Shown: positions 1-7,715 of the stretch, in pieces | Layout of the letters: the number at the start of each line of letters is the position of its first letter | Position numbering within the stretch: position 1 is the stretch's first letter | NCBI GenBank assembly: GCA_029960065.1 | Contig: JASCOF010000002.1 | Location: 310,001 to 374,000 of the forward strand | DNA from: Flavobacteriaceae bacterium PS02336 | Lineage (GTDB): Bacteria > Bacteroidota > Bacteroidia > Flavobacteriales > Flavobacteriaceae | DNA: 64,000 nucleotides | Direction of reading: 5' to 3' | The notes under the pieces: generated by a model | The model's database searches: none | What the model saw: only the letters and a program-made list of their open reading frames with translations | What the model was told of the DNA's origin: nothing | Translations under genes and position numbers: made by a program

Positions 1-654
1 CAAAAAGAGATAACTTCCATATTTTATGAATTCAAAGAGCTGTATGGAGGTGCAAAAATTACAGCAGAATTGCAAAGTAGAGGGTTTAAAATAAAAACAG
101 GTCAAGTGTGTATTCATATGAGAAAATTAGGTCTAGTTAGTAAGATTAGAAGAAATTACAGACTTAAAACAAATTCACTTAATATCCCTTATAAGTTTCC
201 AAATATTTTAAATCAGCAATTTGCATTCGAAGAACCATGTAAGGCATGGATATCGGACATAGCACGACTCCAAACAGCCAACGGATTTTTGTTCTTAACA
301 ATTATTATGGATTTATATGACAGAAAAATTATTGGATGGAACCTTAGTAATAGATTAACTATAAATGAAACAACAATGCCAACATGGGAAATGGCTGTCA
401 AAAATAGAAAACCAGTGAAGGGGTTAATATTTCATTCCGATAGAGGCATACAATATGCTAACAAAATCTTCAGTCATAAATTAGACTCCTTTAAGTTTAT
501 TAAAAGAAGTATGAGTCGAACAGGAAATCATTCTGACAATGCTGTATCAGAAAGTTTTTTTAAATCCTTAAAATCTGAACTGGTTAATTTAAATATGCTT
601 CTTACCAGAAAACAAATGCAAGAAAAAATATCTGAATATTTTGAAAACCTTTGA
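1..654 (+). pseudogene. IS3-family transposase OrfB fragment, truncated at both ends
   Basis: The reading frame is open from base 1, so the N-terminal part lies outside the window. The rve-type integrase core is visible: ISDIAR (first Asp), HSDRGIQYAN (second Asp) and NAVSESFF (Glu). Compared with the downstream paralogue it stops at SEYFENL and lacks the last ~30 residues, including the WYNKKRRHS region typical of IS3 OrfB. The usual DITY around the first Asp reads DIAR. It is clearly related to the next transposase but diverged through its whole length, so the two are not recent copies. The lost C-terminus is directly joined to the leader of the next IS gene, suggesting a deletion or insertion of one IS at the other. 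Probably inactive. Confidence 0.85.
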
Positions 655-670
655 CCATAAACTTCAGCCT

Positions 671-1837
671 ATGAAAACATACGAACGTGCTTTCAAAGTG
701 AATGCAGTTAAATTAAGTTATGAGCGAGGTAAAGGACAACTAGCGTGCCTTGCAAGAGAGTTGGGAATAAGCCCAGATAATTTGTACAAATGGCGAAAAG
801 ACTTTGAAAAGTTTGGCACAGGAAGCTTTTCAGGAGCGGGTCATCCTAATTTGACTCCTGAACAAGCCGTCATTAGAGAGCTTGAAAGAAAAATTAAAGA
901 TTCTAAAATTTCTCTTCAAATTTTAAAAAGAGGAACTAAATACGTTTTGCAAGGAAAAATACCGACTAAAAATTTCATTGAAAACAACAAATCCGAATTT
1001 ACAATTGCTAAAATGTTAACTGTATTAGAAGTTTCAGAAACAACATATTATAGAACAAAAAAACAAGAACTTACAGATACAGAATCTCGAGTAATTTTAT
1101 TGAAACAAGAAATTACTTCCATATATTATGAATTTAAGAGAAGATATGGATGTTTCAAAATTACGAAAGAGCTTCAAAACAGAGGATTTAAAATAAAAAA
1201 TTCGTCAGTAAAAAAATACATGAGAATGTTAGGTTTACGTCGAAAAATTAAGAGAAAATTTAAAGTCACTACTGATTCATTTCATAATCATTATGTAGTT
1301 CCAAATGTTTTAAACAGGGAATTCACAGTCACAGAGCCTGCTAAAGTTTGGGTATCAGACATAACGTATATACAAACGATAAAAGGCTTTATGTATCTTA
1401 CTGTTGTTATGGATTTATTTGATAGGAAAATCATAGGGTGGAATTTAAGTACAAAAATGTGTACTAAGGCAACAACTTTGCCCGCTTGGAAAATGGCAGT
1501 TAATAATAGGGAAATCACAAAAGAATTAATTTTCCATTCCGATAGAGGAGTTCAATACGCTAACAAACTTTTTACTGATATATTAGATTCTAGTAAATTT
1601 GTTAAACGAAGTATGAGTCGTAGAGAAAATCATACCGACAATGCTGTTTGCGAAAGTTTTTTTACTTTTTTCAAAGCTGAAATGCTTGTTGGAAATAAAC
1701 TGCTATCGAGGAAACAGATGAGAGAGGAAGTTTACGAATATATTGAAAATTGGTACAATAAAAAAAGAAGGCACTCATTTTTAGGCTATAAGACGATTGA
1801 AGAATTTGAAAAATCTTATATACGAGAGTATCTTTGA
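671..1837 (+). CDS. IS3-family (IS150-like) transposase, OrfA and OrfB fused in one frame
   Basis: Residues ~1-60 form the OrfA helix-turn-helix (SYERGKGQLACLARELGISP). A linker helix follows, then the OrfB part with HTH_21-like SEFTIAKMLTVLEVSETTYY and the DDE core: VSDITYI, HSDRGVQYAN, NAVCESFF, ending in NWYNKKRRHSFLGYKT. All three catalytic acids are present and the C-terminus is complete. IS3 elements normally make OrfAB by a -1 frameshift; here both halves are in frame without a stop. I chose ATG 671, which matches the usual OrfA start MKTYERAF; an upstream in-frame TTG at 641 lies inside the remnant of the preceding transposase. No terminal inverted repeats could be recognised, so element ends are not called. 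Confidence 0.85.
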   Translation: MKTYERAFKVNAVKLSYERGKGQLACLARELGISPDNLYKWRKDFEKFGTGSFSGAGHPNLTPEQAVIRELERKIKDSKISLQILKRGTKYVLQGKIPTKNFIENNKSEFTIAKMLTVLEVSETTYYRTKKQELTDTESRVILLKQEITSIYYEFKRRYGCFKITKELQNRGFKIKNSSVKKYMRMLGLRRKIKRKFKVTTDSFHNHYVVPNVLNREFTVTEPAKVWVSDITYIQTIKGFMYLTVVMDLFDRKIIGWNLSTKMCTKATTLPAWKMAVNNREITKELIFHSDRGVQYANKLFTDILDSSKFVKRSMSRRENHTDNAVCESFFTFFKAEMLVGNKLLSRKQMREEVYEYIENWYNKKRRHSFLGYKTIEEFEKSYIREYL

Positions 1838-1877
1838 AATTCTTAGATTAAGTGTGATAATTGTTTGAATTATTTGA

Positions 1878-2504
1878 TTACTTTATTTGTCTAAACTTCA
1901 TTACTTTTTTTACTTTGATAATAGTAGCGGAGGATGCTCCTGTAATCTCTGAAATTTCACGGATAGTAAGACCTTTTTGAACTTTTTTGACAATAGTTTG
2001 GTGTCTCAGTAAAAGCTTTTCGTCAGTTTGGATGCTTCCTAATTTTCTACCAGTGAATTTACCCAAAGCCTTACCAATTGCGACACCTTCGGCAGTTCTG
2101 GTTTTAATGCGGTTTCGTTCCATTTCTCCAATACTTCCCATTACTGAAATCACAAGTTTTGCCATTGGATTTTCCTGACCATTTTCCAGAAGGGTTGAGA
2201 ATCCTTCTTTTAAAGATTTAAGATTAATACCGTTTTGAGTAAATAGTTCAATAGTATTCAGAATATCTAATAAATTTCGACCAAGTCTATCGACTGAATC
2301 CACTACTACAGTACAGTAATTATTTTGACTTGTAATTTCATCAAACATTTTTATTGCCTCTGGACGTTGCATGAATGGAATATTTCCTTGAATTTTTTCA
2401 ATGAAAACATATTTTGCATCATAGCCAATGTGATTTTTGAAATTTTCAATTTGGCGACTTGAATTTTGTTGAGCAGTTGAGATGCGAGAATAAAAGTAAT
2501 ACAT
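1878..2504 (-). CDS. Small serine recombinase (resolvase/invertase family)
   Basis: The 208-residue protein has the resolvase N-terminal catalytic domain: YSRISTAQQN with the nucleophile at Ser9, then VVDSVDRLGRNLLDIL and the GEMERNRIKTRTAEG signature leading to the E helix. Residues ~165-205 (GLTIREISEITGASSATIIKVKKV) are a helix-turn-helix DNA-binding domain. Length and layout fit Tn3-type resolvases and Pin-like invertases, which act on short recombination sites. It converges on the upstream transposase with a 40-bp gap. No invertible segment or res site was recognised nearby, so whether it resolves, inverts or is a cargo gene of the island is open. Confidence 0.9.
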   Translation of the reverse strand: MYYFYSRISTAQQNSSRQIENFKNHIGYDAKYVFIEKIQGNIPFMQRPEAIKMFDEITSQNNYCTVVVDSVDRLGRNLLDILNTIELFTQNGINLKSLKEGFSTLLENGQENPMAKLVISVMGSIGEMERNRIKTRTAEGVAIGKALGKFTGRKLGSIQTDEKLLLRHQTIVKKVQKGLTIREISEITGASSATIIKVKKVMKFRQIK

Positions 2505-2642
2505 AACTAAAAATTTATTGATTTTTGTTTCAAAATTAGACTCTCAATTATTTTAAATCATTTGACTCATTTGATAAGACTTTAGAGAAGTTTGCTCGTT
2601 TTAATTTATGGTTATAGTCTAAAACTAAAACAGGAATGAAAT

Positions 2643-2954
2643 TTATTTGCCTTCAATCCAGTCGATAACTGGAACTAACATATCGCAATAAGCTCCTTCA
2701 AAAGTTTTAACAATTTCACGATTTCGATTGATAAATATTATTGTATAATCGTCAACCCAGCGAAGACAAATTTTAACCCATCCTTTGTGTTTTAATCCAT
2801 TTACTTGAAAAGCTAATCCTCCTTCAAACTCTTCACTTTCACTGATTGCGAAAAAGTTTTTAGCTCCCCATGCCATTAAAGCGCTTCTATCTTCACACTT
2901 AATTTGTTCTAATATTGTTTGTGCAATTTGCATTGTTCTTGATGGTGTTTCCAT
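2643..2954 (-). CDS. Hypothetical protein (103 aa)
   Basis: I do not recognise the family. The protein is soluble, with no signal peptide or membrane segment. Residues ~40-80 alternate hydrophobic and polar positions with aromatic residues (KGWVKICLRWVDDYTIIFI), suggesting a beta-sheet. It is 16 bp downstream of another unknown gene on the same strand, so the two likely form an operon, divergent from the XRE regulator. Its position between a resolvase and a regulator inside the island suggests an accessory function. Confidence 0.6.
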   Translation of the reverse strand: METPSRTMQIAQTILEQIKCEDRSALMAWGAKNFFAISESEEFEGGLAFQVNGLKHKGWVKICLRWVDDYTIIFINRNREIVKTFEGAYCDMLVPVIDWIEGK

Positions 2955-2970
2955 GTCTTTATTAATTATG

Positions 2971-3294
2971 TTAGTCTAATGCTCCAAAACTTTTAATAAA
3001 TTCTTCTTGTGTTTTTGGATTCCAAAAGCTTTCAAATTGGATTCCAGTTATTACGTTGGTTTTGAATAATTCTGCAAGATTTTTTGATGATTTAGCGGAT
3101 ATTGTTCCGCATTCTGTCCAGACTTCATTTATCCTAAAATCATTTCCCTTTGCTTCTTCATTTAAAATTGCATTTCCAAAATCTTTTAAACTGTAATATG
3201 GTCTGTAGCCATTTTGAGTTACCAATTGAAGTGTTAGTCCTTTTAGGCTTTCTTTGATTTCTCTTAATTCTAATTTAAAGTCTGTTGCGGTCAC
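2971..3294 (-). CDS. Hypothetical protein (107 aa), GTG start
   Basis: Family not recognised. The frame opens with GTG at 3294, immediately beside the palindromic operator region shared with the divergent XRE gene; no in-frame ATG near the N-terminus offers a better start. Predicted soluble, with a helical N-terminus (ELREIKESLKGL). It precedes the 103-residue gene by 16 bp and is probably cotranscribed with it. The layout, two small unknown genes under a divergent XRE repressor, is common for mobile-element maintenance or defence modules, but the sequence gives no direct functional hint. Confidence 0.6.
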   Translation of the reverse strand: MTATDFKLELREIKESLKGLTLQLVTQNGYRPYYSLKDFGNAILNEEAKGNDFRINEVWTECGTISAKSSKNLAELFKTNVITGIQFESFWNPKTQEEFIKSFGALD

Positions 3295-3330
3295 AAATCA
3301 AGTTTTGCTTTATTATTACATTGCAAAGTA

Positions 3331-3385
3331 AAGTAATATTTTACTTAAAAGCAAATTTTACTTTATTTTTATCATGATAAAGTAA
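3331..3385. promoter_or_regulatory. Operator palindromes between divergent XRE regulator and unknown operon
   Basis: Two inverted repeats share one half-site. The first is AAGTAA-N4-TTACTT (3331-3346). The second is TTACTTTAT (3358-3366) and ATAAAGTAA (3377-3385), perfect 9-bp arms 10 bp apart. They sit between the GTG at 3294 on the minus strand and ATG 3434 on the plus strand, the expected place for a repressor that controls itself and the divergent genes. Binding by the XRE protein at 3434 is inferred from position. Confidence 0.6.
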
Positions 3386-3433
3386 GCTATGCTTTATTTT
3401 TTGATTATCTTTGGATTTGAAAAAAAAACTGAA

Positions 3434-3724
3434 ATGGAAATACTACGATTAAAAGAATTGATGAATTTGAAAGGAGTTTCAAGAGATGAGCTTGCGAGTA
3501 AGGTTGGTGTAAGCATGACAACAATCTCCAATATTTCATCAGAGAAAAATTTGCCAACAATAAATTTGTTGCTTCAGTTGGCAGAAGCACTTGATGTTGA
3601 TGTAAGGGAGATGTTCGTTCCTACTAAAGGAACGTCTATCGCTCAAAGTGAGATTGAGGAAGCTAAAAGTTTTATTGAAAAAGGTTTGTTGATTTTAGAA
3701 GGAAATAAAACTGATAAGGTCTAA
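3434..3724 (+). CDS. XRE-family transcriptional regulator
   Basis: The 96-residue protein starts MEILRLKELMNLKGVSRDEL and has a full HTH_3 domain in residues ~1-60: LASKVGVSMTTISNISSEKNLPTINLLLQLAEALDV. A short helical tail (SEIEEAKSFIEKGLLILEG) may support dimerisation. ATG 3434 aligns with the usual XRE N-terminus; the frame extends upstream to 3389 but would add 15 residues that include part of the operator region. It is divergent from two unknown genes, with palindromic sites between, so it likely represses both directions. Confidence 0.82.
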   Translation: MEILRLKELMNLKGVSRDELASKVGVSMTTISNISSEKNLPTINLLLQLAEALDVDVREMFVPTKGTSIAQSEIEEAKSFIEKGLLILEGNKTDKV

Positions 3725-4779
3725 AAAGCTAGTTTAAGCTTAAAAAAATAGAAAAAATCACTTTACGGCATAAAGAGAACTCAACTAAACGTTCAATTAT
3801 CCTAAAATAAAGGGGTTTTGGGGCTAAAATTGCCTCTTGATACGTGCTCTTTTATTTCGAAATTGTACCAAAAGATGGTCGAAAAATGCTGTTTAAGTAC
3901 AGAAAATTGTCAAAAATTGTCAAAAATATTTTTTCGGCATGATGTGTATATAATTGCTATTTTTTCTATTGTGTATATAAAAGAGAGGTAACTAACATAA
4001 TCATTTGGTGATATGATTTCCACGGAGGGGGGGGGTACCCTCAGGAGGGTACTATGTAGATGGTGGTACTGTCAAGCAAGGAGTGATATAGAAAAGGATT
4101 GGTGAGTTTTTATATAGATATAATTACTTTGCTTGTTATAGTTTTAAATCTTTTTTGTTGGTATATTCCTAAAAGATATAATATCCAATTTTTGTCTTAG
4201 GTTACTTATATTTTTTTTATGTTATTTCTTTAAAGAAATAAGGTTAATTCAATCTAAATGAATTATTTTATTTTTCTACTTTTTCTTATTTTTTTGTTAT
4301 TTGTATTATTATTTTATTACTCTTCAGAAGGGATGCTGTATCAGTTTTAGGCGGTATAGCTATGTGTTACAGATAGTAGTACTATGCTAATTGAGAGGTA
4401 GGGCTGTGCTATTTTTAATCGGGTCGGGCAATATATGAGAAAATAAAATAACACCAAAATTTATTTTTATTGGCTATCCCTAAATTCCGAAGTATATTTG
4501 TTATAAGTCAGTAAAGTGCGTTATTTTGAGTGATTTAACGTTTGACTAATAAAGGAGTTTAATGCCTAAAAAGGACAACTGTCTGGTAGATTAAATTCGG
4601 GTTTTGAAAAAACTAGAAACTAATTAAATCTTCAATCTGAAATGGTTCTTAAGCCTTTCGTGAAGAATTATTTAAAATCATACAATATTTTATTTCATAG
4701 TATTAATCAGTCTGATTGATGCAAATATTAATCCAAATAAATCCTCAACTTCAATTGAGGGTAATAATATTATAATGCA
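3725..4779. other. Non-coding stretch of the island with G-run and perfect hairpin
   Basis: About 1 kb without a credible gene. It is very AT-rich, with T-tracts around 4200-4320. Standing out is a run of nine G at 4027-4035 that runs into a perfect inverted repeat GTACCCTC-AG-GAGGGTAC at 4035-4052, followed closely by GGTGGTACTGTC. There is also a direct repeat ATTGTCAAAA near 3906-3925 and two copies of GTGTATATAA near 3944 and 3972. Such structure could serve as an origin of replication or transfer for the island, or as a non-coding RNA. No known oriT or origin was recognised. Confidence 0.35.
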
Positions 4780-5589
4780 ATGTTTAAAAATAAAAAAATA
4801 GAATCTGAAGGGTTAGATAATTTCCTCCGTTTATTTCCTAAACTAATGAAAAATAAAGACCTAACTCTTCTTCAGAAAGTAATCATAAGTGACGTGATAT
4901 CTAGACAAATCCAAGGACAGCCATACTTTAAAACAAGTAGCGTTCTGGCGGAAGAGTTGGGAACTTATAAAAAGAAGACTATTCAAATGAATTTCCAATA
5001 TTTGGAGAGTATAGGTTATCTGAATACTCAACCATATAATGATGGAAAACATACCAATGACTTACGTGAGGCTGAGGTTACACAAATTGAAAAATGGATA
5101 TTTCCAGATGATTTTCTAGAAAAATCAAAGATTAGTATTATGCCGACGGTAAGGAAAATTAAAGGTGACAATTGTTCATGGAATAGAAAAAGAAGAAAAA
5201 GTAAATTAGTTTCTTCCGAAATAGAGAATCCAGAAATTGTTAAAGATGTATCAAAAATTATTTCTAGAGAAAAATTTGAAGTTGATACTGACTATTTTGA
5301 AGAAAGAGAAGATGAAAGTCCAGTGGATGTTGAAAAAGACATCCAAGAAAGGTCTCAATCTTTTGAAGAATATCTTGTAGTTAAGTGGGATGATTTAGAA
5401 AGTAATACAGGAATAGGGGAATCGTTAATAGGTCAATTTAAAGAGAGTGGAGATTTTCCCTTTATAACGATTACAGTCGTTGATGGAGTAACAAAATTTG
5501 AAGATGAAGCGATTAAAGTGCCAGATTCAGGAAAGTATTATTTGAAATCTACATTGATGATTATAGATGAAACATTATTTCCAGAATAA
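4780..5589 (+). CDS. Hypothetical island protein, possible winged-helix N-terminus
   Basis: The 269-residue protein is not recognised at family level. Residues ~10-85 (LPKLMKNKDLTLLQKVIISDVISRQ, then SSVLAEELGTYKKKTIQMNFQYLESIGYL) have the look of a winged helix as found in phage or plasmid replication organisers that begin with a DnaD-like or MarR-like HTH. A basic patch follows (SWNRKRRKSK, ~135-145), then an acidic linker (EEREDESPVDVEKD) and a C-terminal beta-rich part. It stands alone between the structured non-coding region and the integrase, a position fitting a replication or partition role for the excised element. This is inference only. Confidence 0.55.
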   Translation: MFKNKKIESEGLDNFLRLFPKLMKNKDLTLLQKVIISDVISRQIQGQPYFKTSSVLAEELGTYKKKTIQMNFQYLESIGYLNTQPYNDGKHTNDLREAEVTQIEKWIFPDDFLEKSKISIMPTVRKIKGDNCSWNRKRRKSKLVSSEIENPEIVKDVSKIISREKFEVDTDYFEEREDESPVDVEKDIQERSQSFEEYLVVKWDDLESNTGIGESLIGQFKESGDFPFITITVVDGVTKFEDEAIKVPDSGKYYLKSTLMIIDETLFPE

Positions 5590-5701
5590 TTTTTGGAAAT
5601 AAAAAAGTGCTTACTGGTTGTAAGTATTTCAATTGGGATTTTATCCCAAAAAAATAATCTTCCTCCCTAGTAAAAATTGAGATGGGTGACTGAGAATAAA
5701 A

Positions 5702-5839
5702 TTGTTAAGTATAACAGAGTGTAAAAAAAAATTAAATAAAAAAGGTGTTAGTTACACAGATGAAGAAGTAAAGTTAATCAGGGATGTGCTTTATAAATTT
5801 GCTGAGGTGTACTATAAAAATAAATTAGAAAAAAAATGA
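5702..5839 (+). CDS. Small protein (45 aa), translationally coupled to the integrase
   Basis: A TTG-initiated frame with a stop codon (TGA 5687-5689) shortly upstream encodes MLSITECKKKLNKKGVSYTD and continues EEVKLIRDVLYKFAEVYYKN to KLEKK. The stop TGA (5837-5839) overlaps the integrase ATG (5836-5838) as ATGA, a strong coupling sign. The protein is helical and charged, with a pattern (I-T-E-C-x-x-x-L-N-K-x-G-x-x-Y-T-x-E-E) that I associate with short proteins next to recombinases in Bacteroidota islands; that association is from memory. TTG is the only reasonable start because no ATG is available in frame. Role unknown, perhaps a recombination directionality factor or integrase partner. Confidence 0.65.
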   Translation: MLSITECKKKLNKKGVSYTDEEVKLIRDVLYKFAEVYYKNKLEKK

Positions 5840-7398
5840 ATAATATAAATGTAATAATATATTGTCGAGTAAGTACTGATGAGCAAGCTCAAAGAGGTTT
5901 TAGTCTTGATTACCAAGAAGAGTCATTAAGGAGATACTGCGATGCGAGAAGCTATAATATTGTGAAAGTATATAGAGAAGACCACTCTGCAAAAAATTTT
6001 AACCGACCAGAATGGTCAAAATTAAGGACTTATGCAAAAGCGAATAAAAGGGAAATTCATAAAGTATTTTTCGCTAAGTGGGATAGGTTCTCTCGTAATG
6101 TTGAGCAAGCATTGACTGTTTTAAGGGAGTTTGACTCAATGGGAATTGAGTTAAACGCATCTGAACAATACTTGGATACAAGTAATTCAGATAATAAGAT
6201 GGTGCTGTCAATATATTTGACAGCAGGGGAGGTTGAACGGGATAAGATTTCAAGTCGAACCATAGCAGGGACTTATCAATGTAAAAAAGATGGATATTTT
6301 ACGGGAAAAGCTCCATACGGATATGATAATTTCCGTAATGAACTTAAAAAGTCGACGTTAAAAGCTAATGAATATTCAATTTTTGTGAAAAGAGCATTTC
6401 ATGAGGTAGCCATAAATATTGAGCCTGTAGAAGTTATCCGAAAAAGATTGAGAGCGGAAGGAATGAAGTTGGAAAAAAGCGCTTTTAGTGAAATGCTTAA
6501 AAACATTATTTATATTGGTAAAATAGCAGTTCCTGAATACAAGAAAGAACCTGCGATGGTGGTCGATGGGAAACATGAAGCTTTAATCGACATTGAAACC
6601 TTTAATAAAGTGCAGGATGTCTTTAAAAGAAAAAGATGGTATGGAATAAAGCCTTCTCATAAAAATTTAGAATTTCCAATGCGTGATTTCTTAATTTGTG
6701 AAGTTTGTGGAGGTCAAATTACTGGTAGCTTATCTACAGGTAGAACTAAAAAATACGCTTATTATCATTGTAGAAATAAATGTGAAACTAGGGTTCGTGC
6801 AGAGCATGCGCATTATAAAATTGAGAACATACTATCTGAATTAGGAATTAATGAAAGCGCAAAGGGTCTGTATGTTGATATTTTAAAAGATTCTGAGTCT
6901 CAAATTAACGGGGATAAGGAAAATCAGTTGAAGCTAAAAAAAGAGCTTCAAAGGACTTTAAAAACTAAAATAGAAGATGCAGAAGATATGTTGTTGGCAA
7001 AAGATATTGATAAAGATAGATTTAATAATATAGTCTCCCGAATTAATAAAGAACTAAACATTGTCAATAATGAAATTGAAATTCTGGGATTAAAAACGGA
7101 TTCGATAAAGGCGGATATTGAATCAGGGCTTGAGTTGCTTATGAATTTACAAAAGTTCTTTGCTACTAGTGATTACGAAGGGAAAAGAATCCTGGCAGGA
7201 GCTATATTTTCTGAAAAATTAATTTTTGGAAATGAAAATTGTCGAACCACCAAAGTGAATGAGGTAATTGAGGTTCTGACTAGGAATATTAACGCTTCGG
7301 AAGGTATTAAAAAACGAAAAGCCGTCAAAAATGACAGCTTTTCCGTTAATGTACCCGGAGCCGGAGTCGAACCGGCACGGTTTCCCACAGGTGTTTGA
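5836..7398 (+). CDS. Large serine recombinase (site-specific integrase)
   Basis: This 520-residue protein carries a resolvase catalytic domain (IIYCRVSTDEQ, nucleophile Ser13; KWDRFSRN; GEVERDKISSRT), the recombinase domain (~165-275, with GKAPYGYDNF), a zinc ribbon with CEVCGG and CRNKC cysteines (~288-320), and a coiled-coil stretch (~350-430). This is the layout of phage and ICE serine integrases that join attP and attB. It ends against the 3' end of tRNA-Leu: its last ~16 codons (VPGAGVEPARFPTGV) are read from the antisense strand of the tRNA gene. This places the island junction at the tRNA and means the C-terminus is partly set by the attachment site. Coupled to the 45-residue gene by ATGA. 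Confidence 0.93.
   Translation: MNNINVIIYCRVSTDEQAQRGFSLDYQEESLRRYCDARSYNIVKVYREDHSAKNFNRPEWSKLRTYAKANKREIHKVFFAKWDRFSRNVEQALTVLREFDSMGIELNASEQYLDTSNSDNKMVLSIYLTAGEVERDKISSRTIAGTYQCKKDGYFTGKAPYGYDNFRNELKKSTLKANEYSIFVKRAFHEVAINIEPVEVIRKRLRAEGMKLEKSAFSEMLKNIIYIGKIAVPEYKKEPAMVVDGKHEALIDIETFNKVQDVFKRKRWYGIKPSHKNLEFPMRDFLICEVCGGQITGSLSTGRTKKYAYYHCRNKCETRVRAEHAHYKIENILSELGINESAKGLYVDILKDSESQINGDKENQLKLKKELQRTLKTKIEDAEDMLLAKDIDKDRFNNIVSRINKELNIVNNEIEILGLKTDSIKADIESGLELLMNLQKFFATSDYEGKRILAGAIFSEKLIFGNENCRTTKVNEVIEVLTRNINASEGIKKRKAVKNDSFSVNVPGAGVEPARFPTGV
7305..7343 (-). terminator. Rho-independent terminator of tRNA-Leu, inside the integrase 3' end
   Basis: On the minus strand a 12-bp stem (arms 7343-7332 and 7327-7316, one mismatch) with an AT loop is followed by CG and a T-tract (7314-7309). 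It begins 9 bases past the 3' end of tRNA-Leu, the right place to terminate it. The same DNA encodes residues ~494-503 of the integrase on the other strand. Confidence 0.65.
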
Positions 7399-7431
7399 GA
7401 CCAGCGCGTCTACCAATTCCGCCATCCGGGC
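7352..7431 (-). tRNA. tRNA-Leu (CAA)
   Basis: The minus strand folds as a leucine tRNA. The acceptor stem GCCCGGA pairs with TCCGGGT with one G-U pair and A as discriminator. The D arm contains GGTAGACGCG and the anticodon loop CTCAAAC gives CAA. A long variable arm is present (class II), and the T arm reads GCCGGTTCGACTCCGGC. The anticodon stem has one T-T mismatch at its second pair. CCA is not encoded. The 3' end faces the island and is the apparent integration target. Confidence 0.95.
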
Positions 7432-7562
7432 TTAGCAGACGAAAAAACAATCAAAAGAGATTATTTTAACGCAATAGAATGAAGTCATAAATGATGTCAT
7501 TCCTTTAACACGGTGCAAATGTAAAAAATAAAATTAAAAATTCTAATAAAAATACTTAAATA

Positions 7563-7597
7563 TTTGCTTTCAGTGTTAGATAAATTTTATAAATTTG
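7563..7597 (+). promoter_or_regulatory. Promoter for prs (Bacteroidota type)
   Basis: TTTG at 7563-7566 and TAAATTTG at 7590-7597 are 23 bp apart, matching the TTG and TAnnTTTG elements of Flavobacterium promoters at the long end of accepted spacing. The leader to the prs start is about 115 bases. Confidence 0.6.
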
Positions 7598-7715
7598 CAG
7601 CTCGTTAAAACGAAGCACACACAACTAACTACATCCGAGACATTTATATACATTCTGCTTTATTTAAATATAAAGTTGATTTTTTTAACTGTAACGGGAT
7701 AAAACAACAATTACA

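Noticed and set aside
213..401. Minus-strand frame of 62 codons inside the first transposase
   Set aside because: Antisense shadow of the OrfB catalytic core, with no independent signals.
1858..2560. Invertible promoter controlled by the small serine recombinase
   Set aside because: No convincing pair of inverted recombination sites flanking a promoter was found near the gene.
7219..7425. Minus-strand frame beginning MAELVDALVSNTCGKPCRFD
   Set aside because: This is the familiar spurious translation of a tRNA-Leu gene; the DNA is the tRNA itself.
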